Shown one piece after another: positions 1 through 13,176 of a DNA stretch of 64,000 bases. The notes beneath the pieces were generated by a model, which was not told the DNA's origin, searched no databases, and worked only from the letters and a program-made list of their open reading frames with translations. The DNA lies in assembly GCA_947561715.1 (NCBI GenBank), contig OX387204.1, forward strand, positions 11,289,001 to 11,353,000, in the 5' to 3' direction. This DNA is from Ascidia mentula. Its lineage: Eukaryota > Chordata > Ascidiacea > Phlebobranchia > Ascidiidae. Positions within the stretch are counted from its first letter, which is position 1, and each line of letters begins with the position of its first letter. Made by a program: the position numbers and the translations under genes.

Positions 1-1440
1 CCAGAGAAATGAGTTTATAAAGTAGCCCACTTTTACCAATTTTATTCCAAACTGCACTTGTATAAAAGAATTTCTGCAATGTGCCATGTCACTCTCAGGT
101 TTATAACTTTCTATATGTACCCTGTATGTGACAGACTGACTGCTTTAAAACTCTATTGGCATGAGCTTATCCTTGCTTCATCATGTGCAGTAATTTCCAT
201 AACAACCAAACTGCAACCAATAAATACTGTTGTGTATTAAATGGCACAATGTTGATCATTGAATTTCTGTTTTTTGGGTCATTAGGTTCATTAAACACAA
301 TCAAGCAAAAGTGTTGATAATTATATAGTTAGTTATCAATATTTGATAAAAACATTTGCTTGCATTTATTAACTGCTACATAATGTCTCTTTTTGATCAA
401 GAACCGCAATGTGTTTGTCATTAATAAATTAAAACATAGAAGTTGGCACAAGATTTTGTTTTGGGAAGTCATTTGAATTGTCTACAACTGGGTTTACCAG
501 GTCTTCAATATGCTTTTATTTCAATAATTCAATTTAAATATACTTGACAAAATAACAATGAATGGCAAATACAAAGTACAGTAAGGACTAAAATTATATT
601 TTTTAGATTGTATTTAAGCTGCTTTTAATTGCTCAGCAGCTCCAGTAGGTATGGTTCAAATTTGATATCCAGCAACTCTGTAATTTAAGACTGGATGGTG
701 GCTTTATTTGAGTTACATCTAAAGCTCTGAAACAACAGAAACCCTTTTGGTATGTATCTGTGATCATGTTTCCCTAAAATTTACAGTTTGAATAGATATG
801 ATAAGCAGAGTCTGCTTATTTAAATATTTTATATTTGTGTATTTATATATATTTTTAATATATTGTTTGCTTTGTTTGTACTTAGCAACCATAAACATTG
901 CATTAACCTTATACATTTTAAATATGGACCAGTTCTTTGTGTTAAGTTAGTGATAGCTTGGTGAAATTAAGCATTTATGACTCTTATGTGCATTTATGAC
1001 CATTTCAGGACATTTTTAGAACTGCTATGCATATGTAGCCTAAGTTTGAAACCAAGTGTTTCTGATTACCGTCAGTCGGTTAATTTATGAAATACGAAAA
1101 ATCGATTTCGCTTACAAAGGCATCATCAGTTTCTGCAAATAAAATGCAATAAAACACACGAAGCATCCTTTACACAAGATAAGCATTAATCAGAAACACT
1201 CGTTTCAAACTTTTGCTATCGCTCTAGATTCTGTCTACTTTAGAGATTACATTTCATATGTAGCCTATTGTGGTTTAACAAAGTAAGAGTGTATGCTAAT
1301 GTCCTTTTGAATGTATGTTTGTTTATTATTTATTCATTCCATAGGATAAGTCTTTGTCACATGCAGTCATGCATGTATATATACTTTGTGTTTATTTGGT
1401 ATGCACTTAAAAAAATATAACCAGGCTATTTTTGTCGCAG
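1..1440. other. Upstream/5' region of the CELF gene, no coding exon seen
   Basis: AT-rich sequence with no open frame that looks coding; the one 60-residue frame at 58-240 has no family character. The first coding exon of CELF follows a good acceptor (tttttgtcgcag, ending at 1440), so at least one non-coding 5' exon must lie here or outside the window. I could not place it. Confidence 0.4.
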
Positions 1441-1466
1441 ATTGTAGAACCTGATTAAAAATATTG

Positions 1467-4400
1467 ATGATGAACGGAAATTCAGGTAAAGTATAAAAAT
1501 TGCTTTTTATTCCTTTGTGTAATTAAAGTTACCGAGTATCAGGCAAGGGCGTTTGTATATATGGTATTATAATGTTTTCATTTTATGTTTGATTTATAAT
1601 ATGTACGCCACCCAACCTTACTTGCCAAACAATGATACTATTCTCTCTTAGATTGTTTTTGGTGCTATGTTGCATTGTGAGGCATAAATTATCAAAACTT
1701 TAACATAGTAAGTTAAAAAAACTTGTTGAAAGTATGATAAAATCTCAATACATCTCGAATATTTATTACTAATTTGCCCATCAAGCACATTTTTCTATCT
1801 CATTAAGTATTATGTAGAAAATAATTGAACTAGTTAAAACTACAAAAATATGCACCTGTATCTGTTTTTTAAAAATAAAGTTACTATTGCTGATTGCTAT
1901 TGGGGCAATCCAGTCTTGTTTTAATACTGACTTTACTTTGAAGGTCTTTCTGTTCAAAGCAATTGTGATCAACCTGATGCGGATGCAATAAAAATGTTTA
2001 TTGGTCAAATTCCTAAAAACTGGGGAGAAATTGAGGTTCGGGAACTTTTAGAAGTGTATGGACCTATTTATCAGCTAAACATTCTCAAAGAAAAGGGCAG
2101 CATCTTAAGCAAAGGTAATGTTATAAAATGTTGTGGAAATACAATAATATCATTGTACTTTCTGACTTGAAAACTTCTTTTTCATGACTTTGTACATAAA
2201 ATGATTTTAAAGCTTGTTCTCGTCATTCATATAATTTGTTTTGAAATTTGCATCCTTTGATCAAATAAAACTTATCATATAATACATGCTTGATGTTGAT
2301 ACAGTTAAATATTTTTAAGGTTGCTGTTTTGTGACATACTATACTCGTAAAGCTGCTTTAGATGCTCAAAATGACCTTCACAACGTGAAGACCTTGCCTG
2401 GTGTAAGTATTAGGTGTATATGTATGTTGTCAAATTGTCTGCAATGACACATAGTTAAAACTGTTTTAGGTTTAGTCTATATTTTAGGACACATAATATT
2501 CGCAAAAATATTTAGTTTGATTTTTTTTTGAAAAAAGGTGATGGTTCATAGAAATTTAGGTTGTATCATTCTCAAACCATGAAAGATATTTGCTAATGTC
2601 AGTTGCTTCGATTAATTTTTTTCTATCAGTTTAAACTAAACAAGAAATAAAATTATGGTATGTAATAAAATCTCCTACTGTTGTCAGTTATTTGTGTGGT
2701 ATATAACTTTTTAAATATTTTAGTTCAGTTTTATCTGCATTGTTTTTGGTACACATTGCCTATGTTTTTATATTACATTTTTTTGTGTGGCAAGAGGATA
2801 AAGATTTGTATAATAAGCTTTTTTACTTTTTGTATTGGCAAGAGAAGTATATACTTGCCAACAAGAATCCATCTAAAACCATGTTTAGTAGTGACAATAG
2901 GCGTCGATTTTTTAAAGTTTTGTAAAATATTAAGGGCCTTTTTTCAGGTTTTAGTTACACGCAAAAAACATTTTGTCAGTCGTATCACCCTAAACATAGC
3001 TAAACAACGCAAATACCGTTTCCTGTCACTTTGTTTTTGCACGGAACACCTTACTGAAAACATTTTTGTTTCACTTGGTCTATTGTAGATTTAGTAATTA
3101 TGGAGTGACATACAAATCAATTATGCAACAATGCTAATTCTTACCATTATGCGACAACAACTACTGCGCTGCGTATCAATCCATGAGACACTTGTGTTTT
3201 TCATGTTAGTGATGGTGATAATACAGGTCTTTGAAACTAGCTTAACGCATAGTATAATGTATGTGGTTTTTCTTACTATAAATTTAAATTTAAACGAAAT
3301 CCAGGGTGACAATACACACGTTGTCACCTCTGTTTGTTTGTGAGGGGTGATGGTAGTGACCAGTCAAAAGAATGTGTGTATAAAAAAGTAGTGCTGCATA
3401 CCAAAGCTCAATAAATACAGGTGATAATTGGTAGAATGTTTGAAATGTGACATCATATCTACATAAACTTTATGCAATAAACAAGGGGTTTCAAACTGAT
3501 AATTTAATGTCTGATTTCCTTTCATAAACTGCACCAACAAATTACTTCCATGCTTTTTACAAAACTAGTATCACCAAAAAGTTTTTAAGCTGGAGACAAG
3601 GTCATTCGCTTTTATGTATTTGGCATTTTGAGACGTTAAGTTCCTCCAACAATACCTTTACAATTTGCTAAAAAGAAACCAAACGTGAAAGTGCCTGAGA
3701 TGGAATTATGCCGCCTAAAACTGTATGATGTTTAATAGTGTTGGATAAGGAGCAATATGTTAGTGCGAAAACATAACTAAGGTAATTGTATTGTTATGAT
3801 AGTTTTGTTTTAATCTTGTAATGGAAGAGGATTTGTAACCCAGGTAAAACAGTTTGGTTGGGTTTTTATCAATCACTCCTGATTAATATCCTGGGCAATT
3901 CAAAGCTGTTTTAACAAGTTTTTAGGCAATAATTTTTCATTTGCAGATGCATCACTGTGTTCAGATGAAACCAGCTGATTCTGAAAATAAATGTGAAGAT
4001 AGGAAATTATTTGTAGGTATGATCAGTAAAAAGATGTCTGAGCAAGATGTTCGAATGATGTTTACAAAGTTTGGAAACATAGAAGAGTGTAGAGTAAGTT
4101 TTTAACACCTTGTTCAAATCTTTATACTTATACAACATAATTGTATATACATAAATGTTACTAGAATGTTCAAAGCAAGAAACTGTTGTAAAATTAGCAC
4201 TATAGTAAAAACTCCTGGATTTAAGTTACATAATCCCTGTCTATGTCAATGTTACCCCATTAAATTTATTCCTTGTGGTTGTGATAACAAAATCTCAATC
4301 TTTTGAGTAAAAATGAAGCTTGGAATAATTACAATAAACAGGTCAATTGATGCAGATTTAAGTTTTGTGCCTTAGTGGCAAGTATGTGCTTGTTCTCAAA

Positions 4401-7047
4401 TTACAACAAATCTGTGTCTATGATTCATGTCAAATTTGTATTTTAATTTTTGTTTTATTTTTCCAGGTTCTTATTGGTGCAGAAGGTGTGAGTAAGGGTT
4501 GCGCATTTGTAACATTCAGCAAGAGGGTTTCTGCACACAATGCTATTCGGCATATGCATCAATCAACTACAATGGAGGTAGTATATGATCTTAACTTGTA
4601 AAGATACCTCAGAATAATAACATATCAAATACTAGGGTTGTTCAGCACCAATTGTGGTCAAAATTGCGGATTCACCAAAAGATAAGGAACGCAAAAAACT
4701 TCAGTCACAAATGGCCCAACAGCTAAATCAGTTTTCAAGCCAGTGCAAAAATCTTGCTGGAATTGCAGCATTGGCTCCTGTGAGTTTTGCCTGATGTATT
4801 TTCTTCAGGTTTTGTTTTTAACTGTAATACATGCACAGATGCTTCAAAGCCTTGGGTCATACAATCCTGCATTTGGAGGAAATAACCATCACAATACAGG
4901 TTAGTAAACTGACTGATGTATAACTGCATTCTCTTCTGGCTGACACACTGTAGTGTACAGCTAGCATAAAGGTAAAGAAAACAAAAATATTTTACTGCTT
5001 GCAAAACTAGTCGCAACTTTGTTCTTGCACACAAGTTATAGAGTGACCAAACCTGCACTTGAAATGTATTGTTGTTCGGTACATAAATATGTTTGTTTGG
5101 GCTGAAACAAAAGCAAAGACTATTGTGTAAATTTGGTTGGTTATAAGGTTTTGATTCACGACTCCTTTAACATTAAATTGGTGTGTGTACAAATTATTTA
5201 TTTATGTATGGCGATATTTACATTCTAATTTTGTGTGGTGTCATAGATTTTCTTGTCTGGCACCACTAGGAATTCATATAGAACTGTGATAGAACCCAAA
5301 CTATTTTTTTCGTTTAAAATGATGTAGAAATTTCTTTAGTTCATTCTGGCTTTTTCTGTCCTTGTATGTATGTGGTTGAATCGCCTCATCGCAGTGTTTG
5401 CTTCCAACATTCCAGTCATTGTAACCTTTTTATGCGTTTCTCAGGATCTGTTGCAGGATTGACACCAGCTCAATTCCAGCAGGCAATAACTTTGGCTGCT
5501 GCTGCGCAAGCCTTGCTCAATCAGGGAAATAACCCAATAAATTCAAACAGCCCAGCTTCTTCAAACACTTGTGGATTGCCATATTCTTCAAATATTACTT
5601 CAAGTCAAGGTAAAATCTCTAAAAAATTGTTACTGACACTGCCATATTTGTAATGTTTTACATGTTTTTAAGTTGCTTATATTTGAATTCTCAGGTGCTC
5701 TGATGTCACGGGCGACACAAAACACTGCTGTGTGGAATCAATACAACGGTATTATGATTCAATAATTTTCTTTGCGTTATATCTAGTCTGTTACTGGAAT
5801 TAAGCATTTAACTTTACAAACAGCACCATATCAAAGCGCATCGATGAATAATGGTACCGGTTCAGCATCTAGTACTAGCCCGCTTGACCAGGTTCCATTC
5901 AGTGTAGGTAGTAATCCTACCTCTGGAATGGCTTTAGATATTGGTCCATCACCGTCGTCCAGTGTTGGTGGTGCATTAAATCCATCTGCTAATGTTCTTA
6001 CTGGCCTGACTACCCTGGCATCACCCAATTGTAAGTGATAATTTTGAAAATATGCCCTTTTGGGTAGTTTTGTCATGAAATTATCAGCAATTCAGTTGTG
6101 AATTATTTGAACAAGCCTCTTTTTGGGCTATTATGTATCATAATCAACAGGGAAATGCATATAATTTGTAAGAGTCAGCAGTTGCAAAATCCACTGCATA
6201 AGAGCTATGAGCCCAAAAAAACACTAATTTTTGCAACCCAGAAGGTCAACCAGAAATTTATTGTATTCAGTTAGCATCCCAAAGTCCAACAAAATCTGAT
6301 TTATGCATAAAATATGACTTTCCACTTTTTGTTTATTTTCATGATGTGTTTATTTTCAGCAATGTATAATCATATGCTCACACACTCATCACCATCTGCT
6401 GCTGGAAGTCATAAAGAAGGTGTGTCACCCATTTTATAACAATGAAATACAAGATTAATTTTCGAAAATTAACTAGTTTGCACTCTATTTTAATTTTTAC
6501 CATTGATTTTGAACAGGACCAGATGGATCCAATTTGTTTATATATCACTTGCCCACACAATTTAGTGACCATGATTTGTTGCAAGCATTTTGTTCATTTG
6601 GGAATGTCATATCTGCAAAAGTATTTATTGACAAGCAGACAAATCTCAGCAAATGCTTTGGTAGGTTAATTGACCTGCTCTTATTCAACAGATGATTTTC
6701 AGGAAAAAATAAGTGGCAAACCAAAATATTCCTATCAGCATTTAAGCAAATGTGTCAAATATATGGCCATACATATTTTAATGCTTGTGTCTCCAGTTTG
6801 TTTTTTTGACATTTTTGCTCTTGTGGTAACAGTTGGTTAACCTTAACTTTTGCTTGGTAGCCCAATTATTGCTTATAAATTTAATTAAGGAAAGCTTAAC
6901 ACTGACAGTATATTTTTAGGGTTTGTAAGTTATGACAATCCATTGTCAGCTCAACATGCTATTCAAGCCATGCATGGATTTCAAATTGGTATGAAGAGAT
7001 TAAAAGTACAACTCAAAAGGTCGAAGATTGATAACAAACCTTACTAG
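1467..7047 (+). CDS. CELF: CELF/CUG-BP family RNA-binding protein (13 coding exons)
   Basis: CELF proteins bind UG/GU-rich RNA through three RRMs and control splicing, mRNA decay and translation in nucleus and cytoplasm. Exons read by eye: 1467-1485, 1944-2114, 2320-2402, 3947-4093, 4467-4577, 4636-4779, 4839-4899, 5445-5609, 5695-5748, 5824-6030, 6360-6419, 6517-6660, 6920-7047; all have GT-AG joins. RRM1 starts at the [14 protein letters not shown] stretch (exon 2) and has RNP1-like [10 protein letters not shown] (exons 2-3). RRM2 has [13 protein letters not shown] and KGCAFVTF. A long Ala/Gln/Ser/Asn-rich linker (exons 6-11) separates RRM3, which has [15 protein letters not shown] and FGFVSYDNP. 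The C-terminus [12 protein letters not shown]...KPY followed by a stop is the CELF hallmark. Two adjacent ATGs (1467, 1470) open the frame. Closest to the CELF1/2 subgroup; orthology within the family is not settled. Confidence 0.95.
2900..3347 (-). mobile_element. MITE copy A in CELF intron 3 (one end lost)
   Basis: The 448-bp segment matches, in inverted orientation, the element at 45890-46379. It shares the terminal GGCGTCGATTTTTTAA start preceded by TA, an internal stretch CGCAAAAAACATTT, and the block with TCACCCTAAACATAG. Its other end stops matching after the GAGGGGTGA stretch near 3345, so the second terminal repeat is missing. The apparent open frames at 2681-3343 lie in or beside this repeat and are not genes. 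Strand is given relative to the copy at 45890. Confidence 0.75.
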
Positions 7048-8920
7048 AAAATGTTCATGCAGCTTGTTACTTGCATTTTGCACAGAAATGTGACCAGTAT
7101 TACATTTAGTCAACAGTTATAATATTGGTTGTTTCCACTTTGTACGACTAAATTAGTTTATGACAACCTGTTTTGTGTGTTGTGTGGTAAAAGTTACACA
7201 GCATTTTCTTGAAACTGGTATTGTTGCCCTTAGCACATTTTTCGCTCAGGAATACTGCATGTTGGTTTTAATTTTCCTTTAACTGGATCACATGATTTGG
7301 AAATAGGGAGTACACTGGTACAATATTTTCACATAAACTTTACCACATTTTCACTTGTTATTTACCCCAGGCTGCTTTTGTAGTCTAGTTATGATGTTGC
7401 TGCTTAAAAGTGGGCATCATCATCTGTAACTCACATAGTAGAGAAAAACAAATATTACTTCAAAAAGCTGGTTTTACGGTTTTATTACCTGTTGCTTTGA
7501 GCAAAACCAAACAGTGTTAGGAGTGACAGCACAAGTTTTATGAATTTTACTCGTTGTGTTATATCCCTCTACAAAGCCGCACTTAGTAGACAAAAAGGTT
7601 CAGCAATTTCATTGTACAAACCCCAGTTGTGTTGTCACTTTTACTTGTAGTTTCATACGTCATGTTTTCGTCGATCCTCTGTGTGCGTGTTGTTCATGTT
7701 TTTGGCGTTAGGCTGTTTTTCTCACTGTTGTTTCCTACCTAAATTGTTCCATGTGGCACCTCCTTGTCCAGTTTAGAAGGTTTAATATTTATTGCGTTTG
7801 TTTGATCTTCTTCTTTGAGTTTCATGTTCTATTTGATTCGACTCTCGAAATTTAGTTGTTCTTTTTGGTTTTTACATACGGTTAGTGATAATCGTAGTTT
7901 TCCTGTCCTAGAAAACTTGTCACTGTAAAAGATGGACCTTTGTGTGTAGTGTTTATTTCGTGGGTTGCCGGATGCTAATCTACCATGCACTACTGTGCCG
8001 TGTGCTTGGGTTATTTTACACACACATCGCTTATTTTAATACACTGTAAGCGTATATTTAGGCGAGATTTTATGATATTATTGATTCTGTAACGTGACTG
8101 CGGAATAGGTTTGCTTTACTCCGGTACTATCACTACGATTGTAAATCAAAACCCAAAACATGGTGTATGAAATATATGAATTTACGACAAATATGTTTTA
8201 TTTTTTGAAACAAGATTCATCGAAATTCTCTTTTTTTTTATCTGCATAGCTGTCATGCGAAAAACAGTTCTTAAATCCTAAGTGGGAATAGATTTTTTAT
8301 TGAAATGTGTTTGTGTGAGGCGCACAAGTTCTGAGACATTGTTCGTTGCTTGCCGATATTTTCGTTATCTGCTCATTTAAATTTGCAACATGTAGTCTTT
8401 TGTTTATTTGTTCTTTACATGTATTTTTTCTGATATAAAAGTTTTATTGGAATATATTTAAAGTATTTAATTTTACCACTTGGATTGCTTGGCTTCATTA
8501 TTGTTCTGTATTTCGTGTGTTGTGTTGTCAAAAAATAAAAGTAAAACTCCATTGGTTTAATATTTTTTGGCGCGACATCGTTTTAACGCTAGATCACTCT
8601 TCCACAATAGCCAGACATAATGGCGCCAACAAGTTTACATCCAAGTGTTCTCCGTGTAGCATTTAGCCTACGCTTTTATTTGATTTCGTTGCGAAAAAAA
8701 TTCAGTCAGCTAAAATGAATTTGTTTGCCTGCGAATGCTATTACGTTTAAGTTTTTCCCAGTGCAACGAAATTTGAAATCGGAAGGAATTGGTTAAAAAA
8801 TGTTCACAAGCAAACAGGGTTGGCATGCTGCTTAAAAAACACATATTTTTGCTTTTCAGCTACTGCAGGTAAGGCCCGCGCAAGACCCCGGTGAAATATT
8901 TAACGACGCACGATCAAAGC
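7048..8920. other. Convergent 3' region between CELF and the BMP gene
   Basis: There is no credible coding frame. The sequence is T- and GT-rich, consistent with a long CELF 3' UTR. A canonical AATAAA lies near 8534 on the plus strand and could end the CELF transcript. The BMP gene ends at 8921 on the opposite strand, so both 3' UTRs share this stretch and may overlap. Confidence 0.5.
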
Positions 8921-11466
8921 TCAGTGGCACCCGCATGACTGCACCACCATGTTCTGATACTTTTTGTACACTACGTTAGACTTGTCTGCGAAGTAAAGAA
9001 CCGACATTCCACTCAACGCAGTAGGCGAGCAGCAAGGCATTGGGGGTTTGGATTTCTTGTCTAACAGATGCACAAGGGCTTGTACAATCGCATGATTGGT
9101 TGCATTTACATGAGCGTTGAGGGGAAAACCACATTCGCCGGAGCAGAAATAAGCTGCATATCCAGGAGGCGCAATAATCCAATCCTAAAATTAGAATGGG
9201 ATAATATTGGCAATAATCCTTTGTAAAATGCGTGCTTACCGCCCAATTTAAATCCTGAAAATTAACATACAAATCTCTTCTTCCGCAAGTATGTTGCTTC
9301 TTTTTTTTCTTTCTTTTACGATCTGCAGAATTTTAGTAAAATTAAAAAAATCACTTATTTCCACGTCTAAAGCAGATTTACAAACTTTTCTTTTTCGTTC
9401 CACGCTTGGCATTGTTTTTTTGTTGGACGTCTATGTTATTATTGCCGATTTCGTTTGATTGCCGTCCGTTTGTTGTGGTGTTTTCATCTTGGCCGTCCAC
9501 TCCTTCGGCACCTCCTACATTATTGTTTAAACCGTCCTCCGCATCCAAAAAGTATTCTGTTGTTTGTTGTGCGTGATTTTCTGTTGCATTTTCATTGAGC
9601 ATTTCATCTGAAACATTTTGCACAATCGGCTGAAACACTTTACGTCGAAAATAACAGGCATTTTTTCCTTTGATGAAACTTAACACACATAATTCGTACC
9701 GTTTTCATTGGATTCCCTTTCCGTATTTAAATCTGCATTTCTGCGCTGTCGTCGTTGAACGTGATCCATTAAGTTCATTTCGCCATTTTGCGAAAAAAAT
9801 GCCACGATAAAAGCTTGTTTCGAGGACTCCCCATTTCTTCCAACAATTGCTGCCGCACTGGGTTTTACATTTCTTCCTGTGCGCAGAGACAACAAAAGGT
9901 TTGAGGCAAGCAATCAGGAAACTGAGAATTTAACTCACCGTCTATGGTTTCAACAGAAACTTTTAGTCCCATATTTTTGTTTGGATAGTTTATCCAGTCT
10001 CGCAAAGTGCTTGTGGCGTCAAAGACTAGCCAACCGCGCTCATTCGATCCAACCAATCGACTTCCCACAAGCATTACTCCAACGCTTTAAATAAAGTAAT
10101 TTCAATTTTAATGTTTTTAAATTATCTTTTTAACAATCACATTTATTTTAACAAACACTGATATATGTACAACATTTTAATTTGATTTTTTCCACAATTT
10201 TTACTTTTGTTCGACGTTTTATACAAATGTAATTTAGCAGGAGTTGAAACAAATTCCAACTTTTTGTCAAACCTTTCATGCGAATCTTGAATAAGTTGGT
10301 ACACGTTTATTCGCAAGGTGATGTTTAACATCGACGAACCAGACTTTTCCTTATATAGTCGAAATTTAGCTGCAGTGAGTCTGTCATGAAGTGTGACGTG
10401 GCTGATGTCAAAGTAAAAAGACCGATGTCTTCCCAAACTATTACGTAAATGTTCAACAGAGCTGTGGATATCATCACGGTCTGTAAAATGGAAGAAGTAA
10501 GTCATTTGGAGAAACGGGCTTCTCCCAATCTTGACATCGGCAAATCAAACGAATCGATAATCCTAAAACAACAAAGCAAAATACGCTTCCCGAAACTTCC
10601 AAATAAACAAATGCACAAAACCTACAATGGAGATGGCTCATAACCAAGTTTGGGCGGGTTGTGTACAAGTTTGTAACATTTTTGAATCACCTATTCGACA
10701 TTGAACTGTACCAATTTCCCTTGGACAAAAAATTTTACCCGACATAACGCAAAAAATCCTATTGTTTAATCCATAAATTCCAGGGATTGGTCTTTTTTGC
10801 ACACAACTGCGCAATACCCGTCAGTGCTCAAGCATTTCCAAAACAAAACTTCTTACCATAATGATTCTTGGTATTAACAAAGCTCATGACTACATCAGAA
10901 TCATCCAGCAATTGTGTTTCAATTTCGTTTGTTAAAATATTGTTGTAGGTTCCAACTCGGTGGGCTTGATTGACAGGTTCCATTTGACTGTCAAATACAC
11001 CAACTTCATTCGACATTATTTCGCTGTTTTCAATGTAGCGATTTAAGGATGGAGTTAACAATAAATGATCAAGTTCCGGAGTCAACCTTAAGCCTACAGG
11101 CATCCGTCCACTTTGCCAATTTCTAGCATCGTACCGATTGTTCGACAAGGAGTTGGTTTGTAAACCAATTTGATCCAGGGACACTTTATTGTACAAACCA
11201 AGCATATAAAGGGGGGCTGAAGTCTTTTCAATTGAACGAATGCCGCTCGGGCGGGGACGGTGATGTAATCCAAGTACAGACAAAATTTCACGCTGAATTT
11301 CTCTGCGTTGGCGCCCAATTAATCTTTTATGTAAGTAAGTGCGCGTTGCCCCCTCCTGAGTCAAGACGTATGATTTCACGTTAGCAAACGGTGCGATTGT
11401 CACAATGCTGAAAAGACATAAGATGACTCGAAACGTAACTAACGCATTGTGATTTGTTCGCTTCAT
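8921..11466 (-). CDS. BMP5/7-like: BMP5/6/7/8-type TGF-beta superfamily ligand
   Basis: Secreted dimeric morphogen precursor. Exon 1 (10857-11466) starts MKRTNHN with a hydrophobic signal peptide and carries [15 protein letters not shown], the conserved BMP5-8 propeptide motif. Exon 2 (10205-10480) has the TAAKFRLYK...INVYQLIQ propeptide core. The next exon (about 9945-10090) has [15 protein letters not shown]. The exon after it has [12 protein letters not shown] and the furin site RRQRR. A long hydrophilic mature N-terminus follows, ending in a Lys/Arg cluster. The cystine-knot domain begins [15 protein letters not shown] (exon near 9240-9290) and continues [52 protein letters not shown], and ends [10 protein letters not shown] with the stop at 8921. 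All seven knot cysteines are present. The LVHL-PCC spacing and HRPRP motif favour BMP5-8 over BMP2/4 or GDF. Confidence 0.95.
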
Positions 11467-11959
11467 GTTGTTTCTTTCTTGTGTAGATTACAATTTCAAC
11501 GTGTTGTTTTTCTCAATGCAACATATTCACGTCATTCCTAAACCTGAAAACGAGTAAAAAGTTGATGAACAAGACAAGCGTAAATGTACAAGATGGCTCA
11601 AACAGACAATTACAAGCAATAATTACCACTCGGTAAACGTCCCGGGGTAGTTCTTTGCAACTAAAGAATGCCTAAGTACCATTCATAGCACATACCCAGG
11701 TGCGTGCTGAACTCAACGTCACCATCACCGTTCAAAATTAGTACTCTGTCATTCTTGGCTTTTCGACAACATTGGTTAGCTCGTTTTGCTGAGTATATCG
11801 AGGACTACATAAATGTTCACACTGTTTTTGCAGACCACTTAGTTTAAAACAAAAAAAAAAGTATTGAAATCACATCTCCACTTCTTGACTGATTGCAAAC
11901 AAATGCTACCATTGCAGAAGTTAGCATGTAAGTATAGCCCACAAGAATTAAATGAACTG

Positions 11960-12296
11960 ACATAAAATACCGTACAAATTCGGCAAAGTTTTACGCCTGT
12001 CGAACCCAAAACAGACACATTCCTTTCTGGACACTCTGTGTAAACTCGTGGCGCCACTGTGGTATTCGAGTAAACAAAATTATAATATTGTTCGTAAGGT
12101 CCCGCCGTTAAGTTCCTTTCTCGACTAAGCGTGCAATTTCGTAACCGACCCTGTTTAACATCGATTTTACTACCTTGCAAATGGAGGTACCGGAATAAAA
12201 TGATCTGTCGGGTACCTTTAAAACATCAGTTGTCGCGACACAACTCCCACTTTGCGCCATCAGATTACAATCTAATCCCCTTGACTTGAATGCCAA
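11960..12296 (-). CDS. Possible small secreted/extracellular coding fragment
   Basis: Not a recognised family. Two overlapping minus frames look partly coding: one (about 12108-12296) begins MAFKSRGLDCNL; the other (about 11960-12200) has several N-glycosylation sequons (NCT, NLT, NTT, NVS) and spaced cysteines (TECPERN, KLCRIC). A GTAGTA at about 12175 could be a donor linking or separating them. The BMP gene downstream has its own signal peptide at 11466, so this is not its N-terminus. It could be a decayed exon or chance. Confidence 0.25.
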
Positions 12297-13176
12297 GGAC
12301 CACGACAGACATGCGAGGTAAACCTTACAGGACAGAAAAAATGTTGACCTGACTGTACTGCAAAGTAGTGAACGGAAAGTGTTTCGAAAGAAAAGACGGT
12401 AAAGCTGTACATATTTGCTAAAAGGTTTGCCTACGGCAGTTACTTATTAATGGTAATCTGTGAAAGCATTTGATTGTAGCATAGATTGCTTTTGAAGATG
12501 CAAATCTATATTTTTTAATTTTTTGCATCAAAATTGATTACAATGTAAAACACATATAACGAAGGTTTAAAAACTCACTGAAAAACTTTTTGAATAGTAT
12601 TCAATCACTTTCTATGAGTAAAAAGTTCTGTAAGATGCATCTGGTTCACACGAAAACTAGTCAACGTATTTCCTTTCCGCAAAACAAACTGTACCCACGA
12701 TGCGTGAATGGTCTACTCTGAATCACTGCTTTATTTTCAAGCTTCTTAGCCGTGTGGCGTCTACAGTCTGCGGTCTGGGCGACGGCGAATCTTTTTTCGT
12801 GTTTGTATCTCGTCGACCGGAACGGATTTAATCTTTGCGTGTGACATCCTGTTCTACAGCACGACGGGACAGAGCATTTCCTACTTAGTTTTTAAACAGC
12901 GGCGATTACGCATGTTTGCATCTCCATTTTAATTGCATTTACTTATTTTCATTTCGTTGCTAGACTGCTGCTGCTGCTATTATAATAATATTATAGGCTA
13001 TACTGTAGCTTACAGTGAAAATACCAAATAACATTGACGTTTATTTTGTACGCATTAATTTATGAGTAATACGCACATACGGGCACAATATTAAAATAGT
13101 AATAATCGTTGAAATTTACCAGATGACCGCAAAACAAATCCTTATTACAAACACAACAAGCACCTACTCGATTTCA
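12297..13176. other. Intergenic region between the esterase 3' end and upstream BMP DNA
   Basis: No coding frame or RNA gene was seen. It holds AT-rich stretches with a short CTG run and TATAATAATATTATA near 12970-13000. Confidence 0.4.

Noticed and set aside
2681..3343. Several open frames in the CELF intron
   Set aside because: They lie in or beside a MITE copy and encode no recognisable protein.
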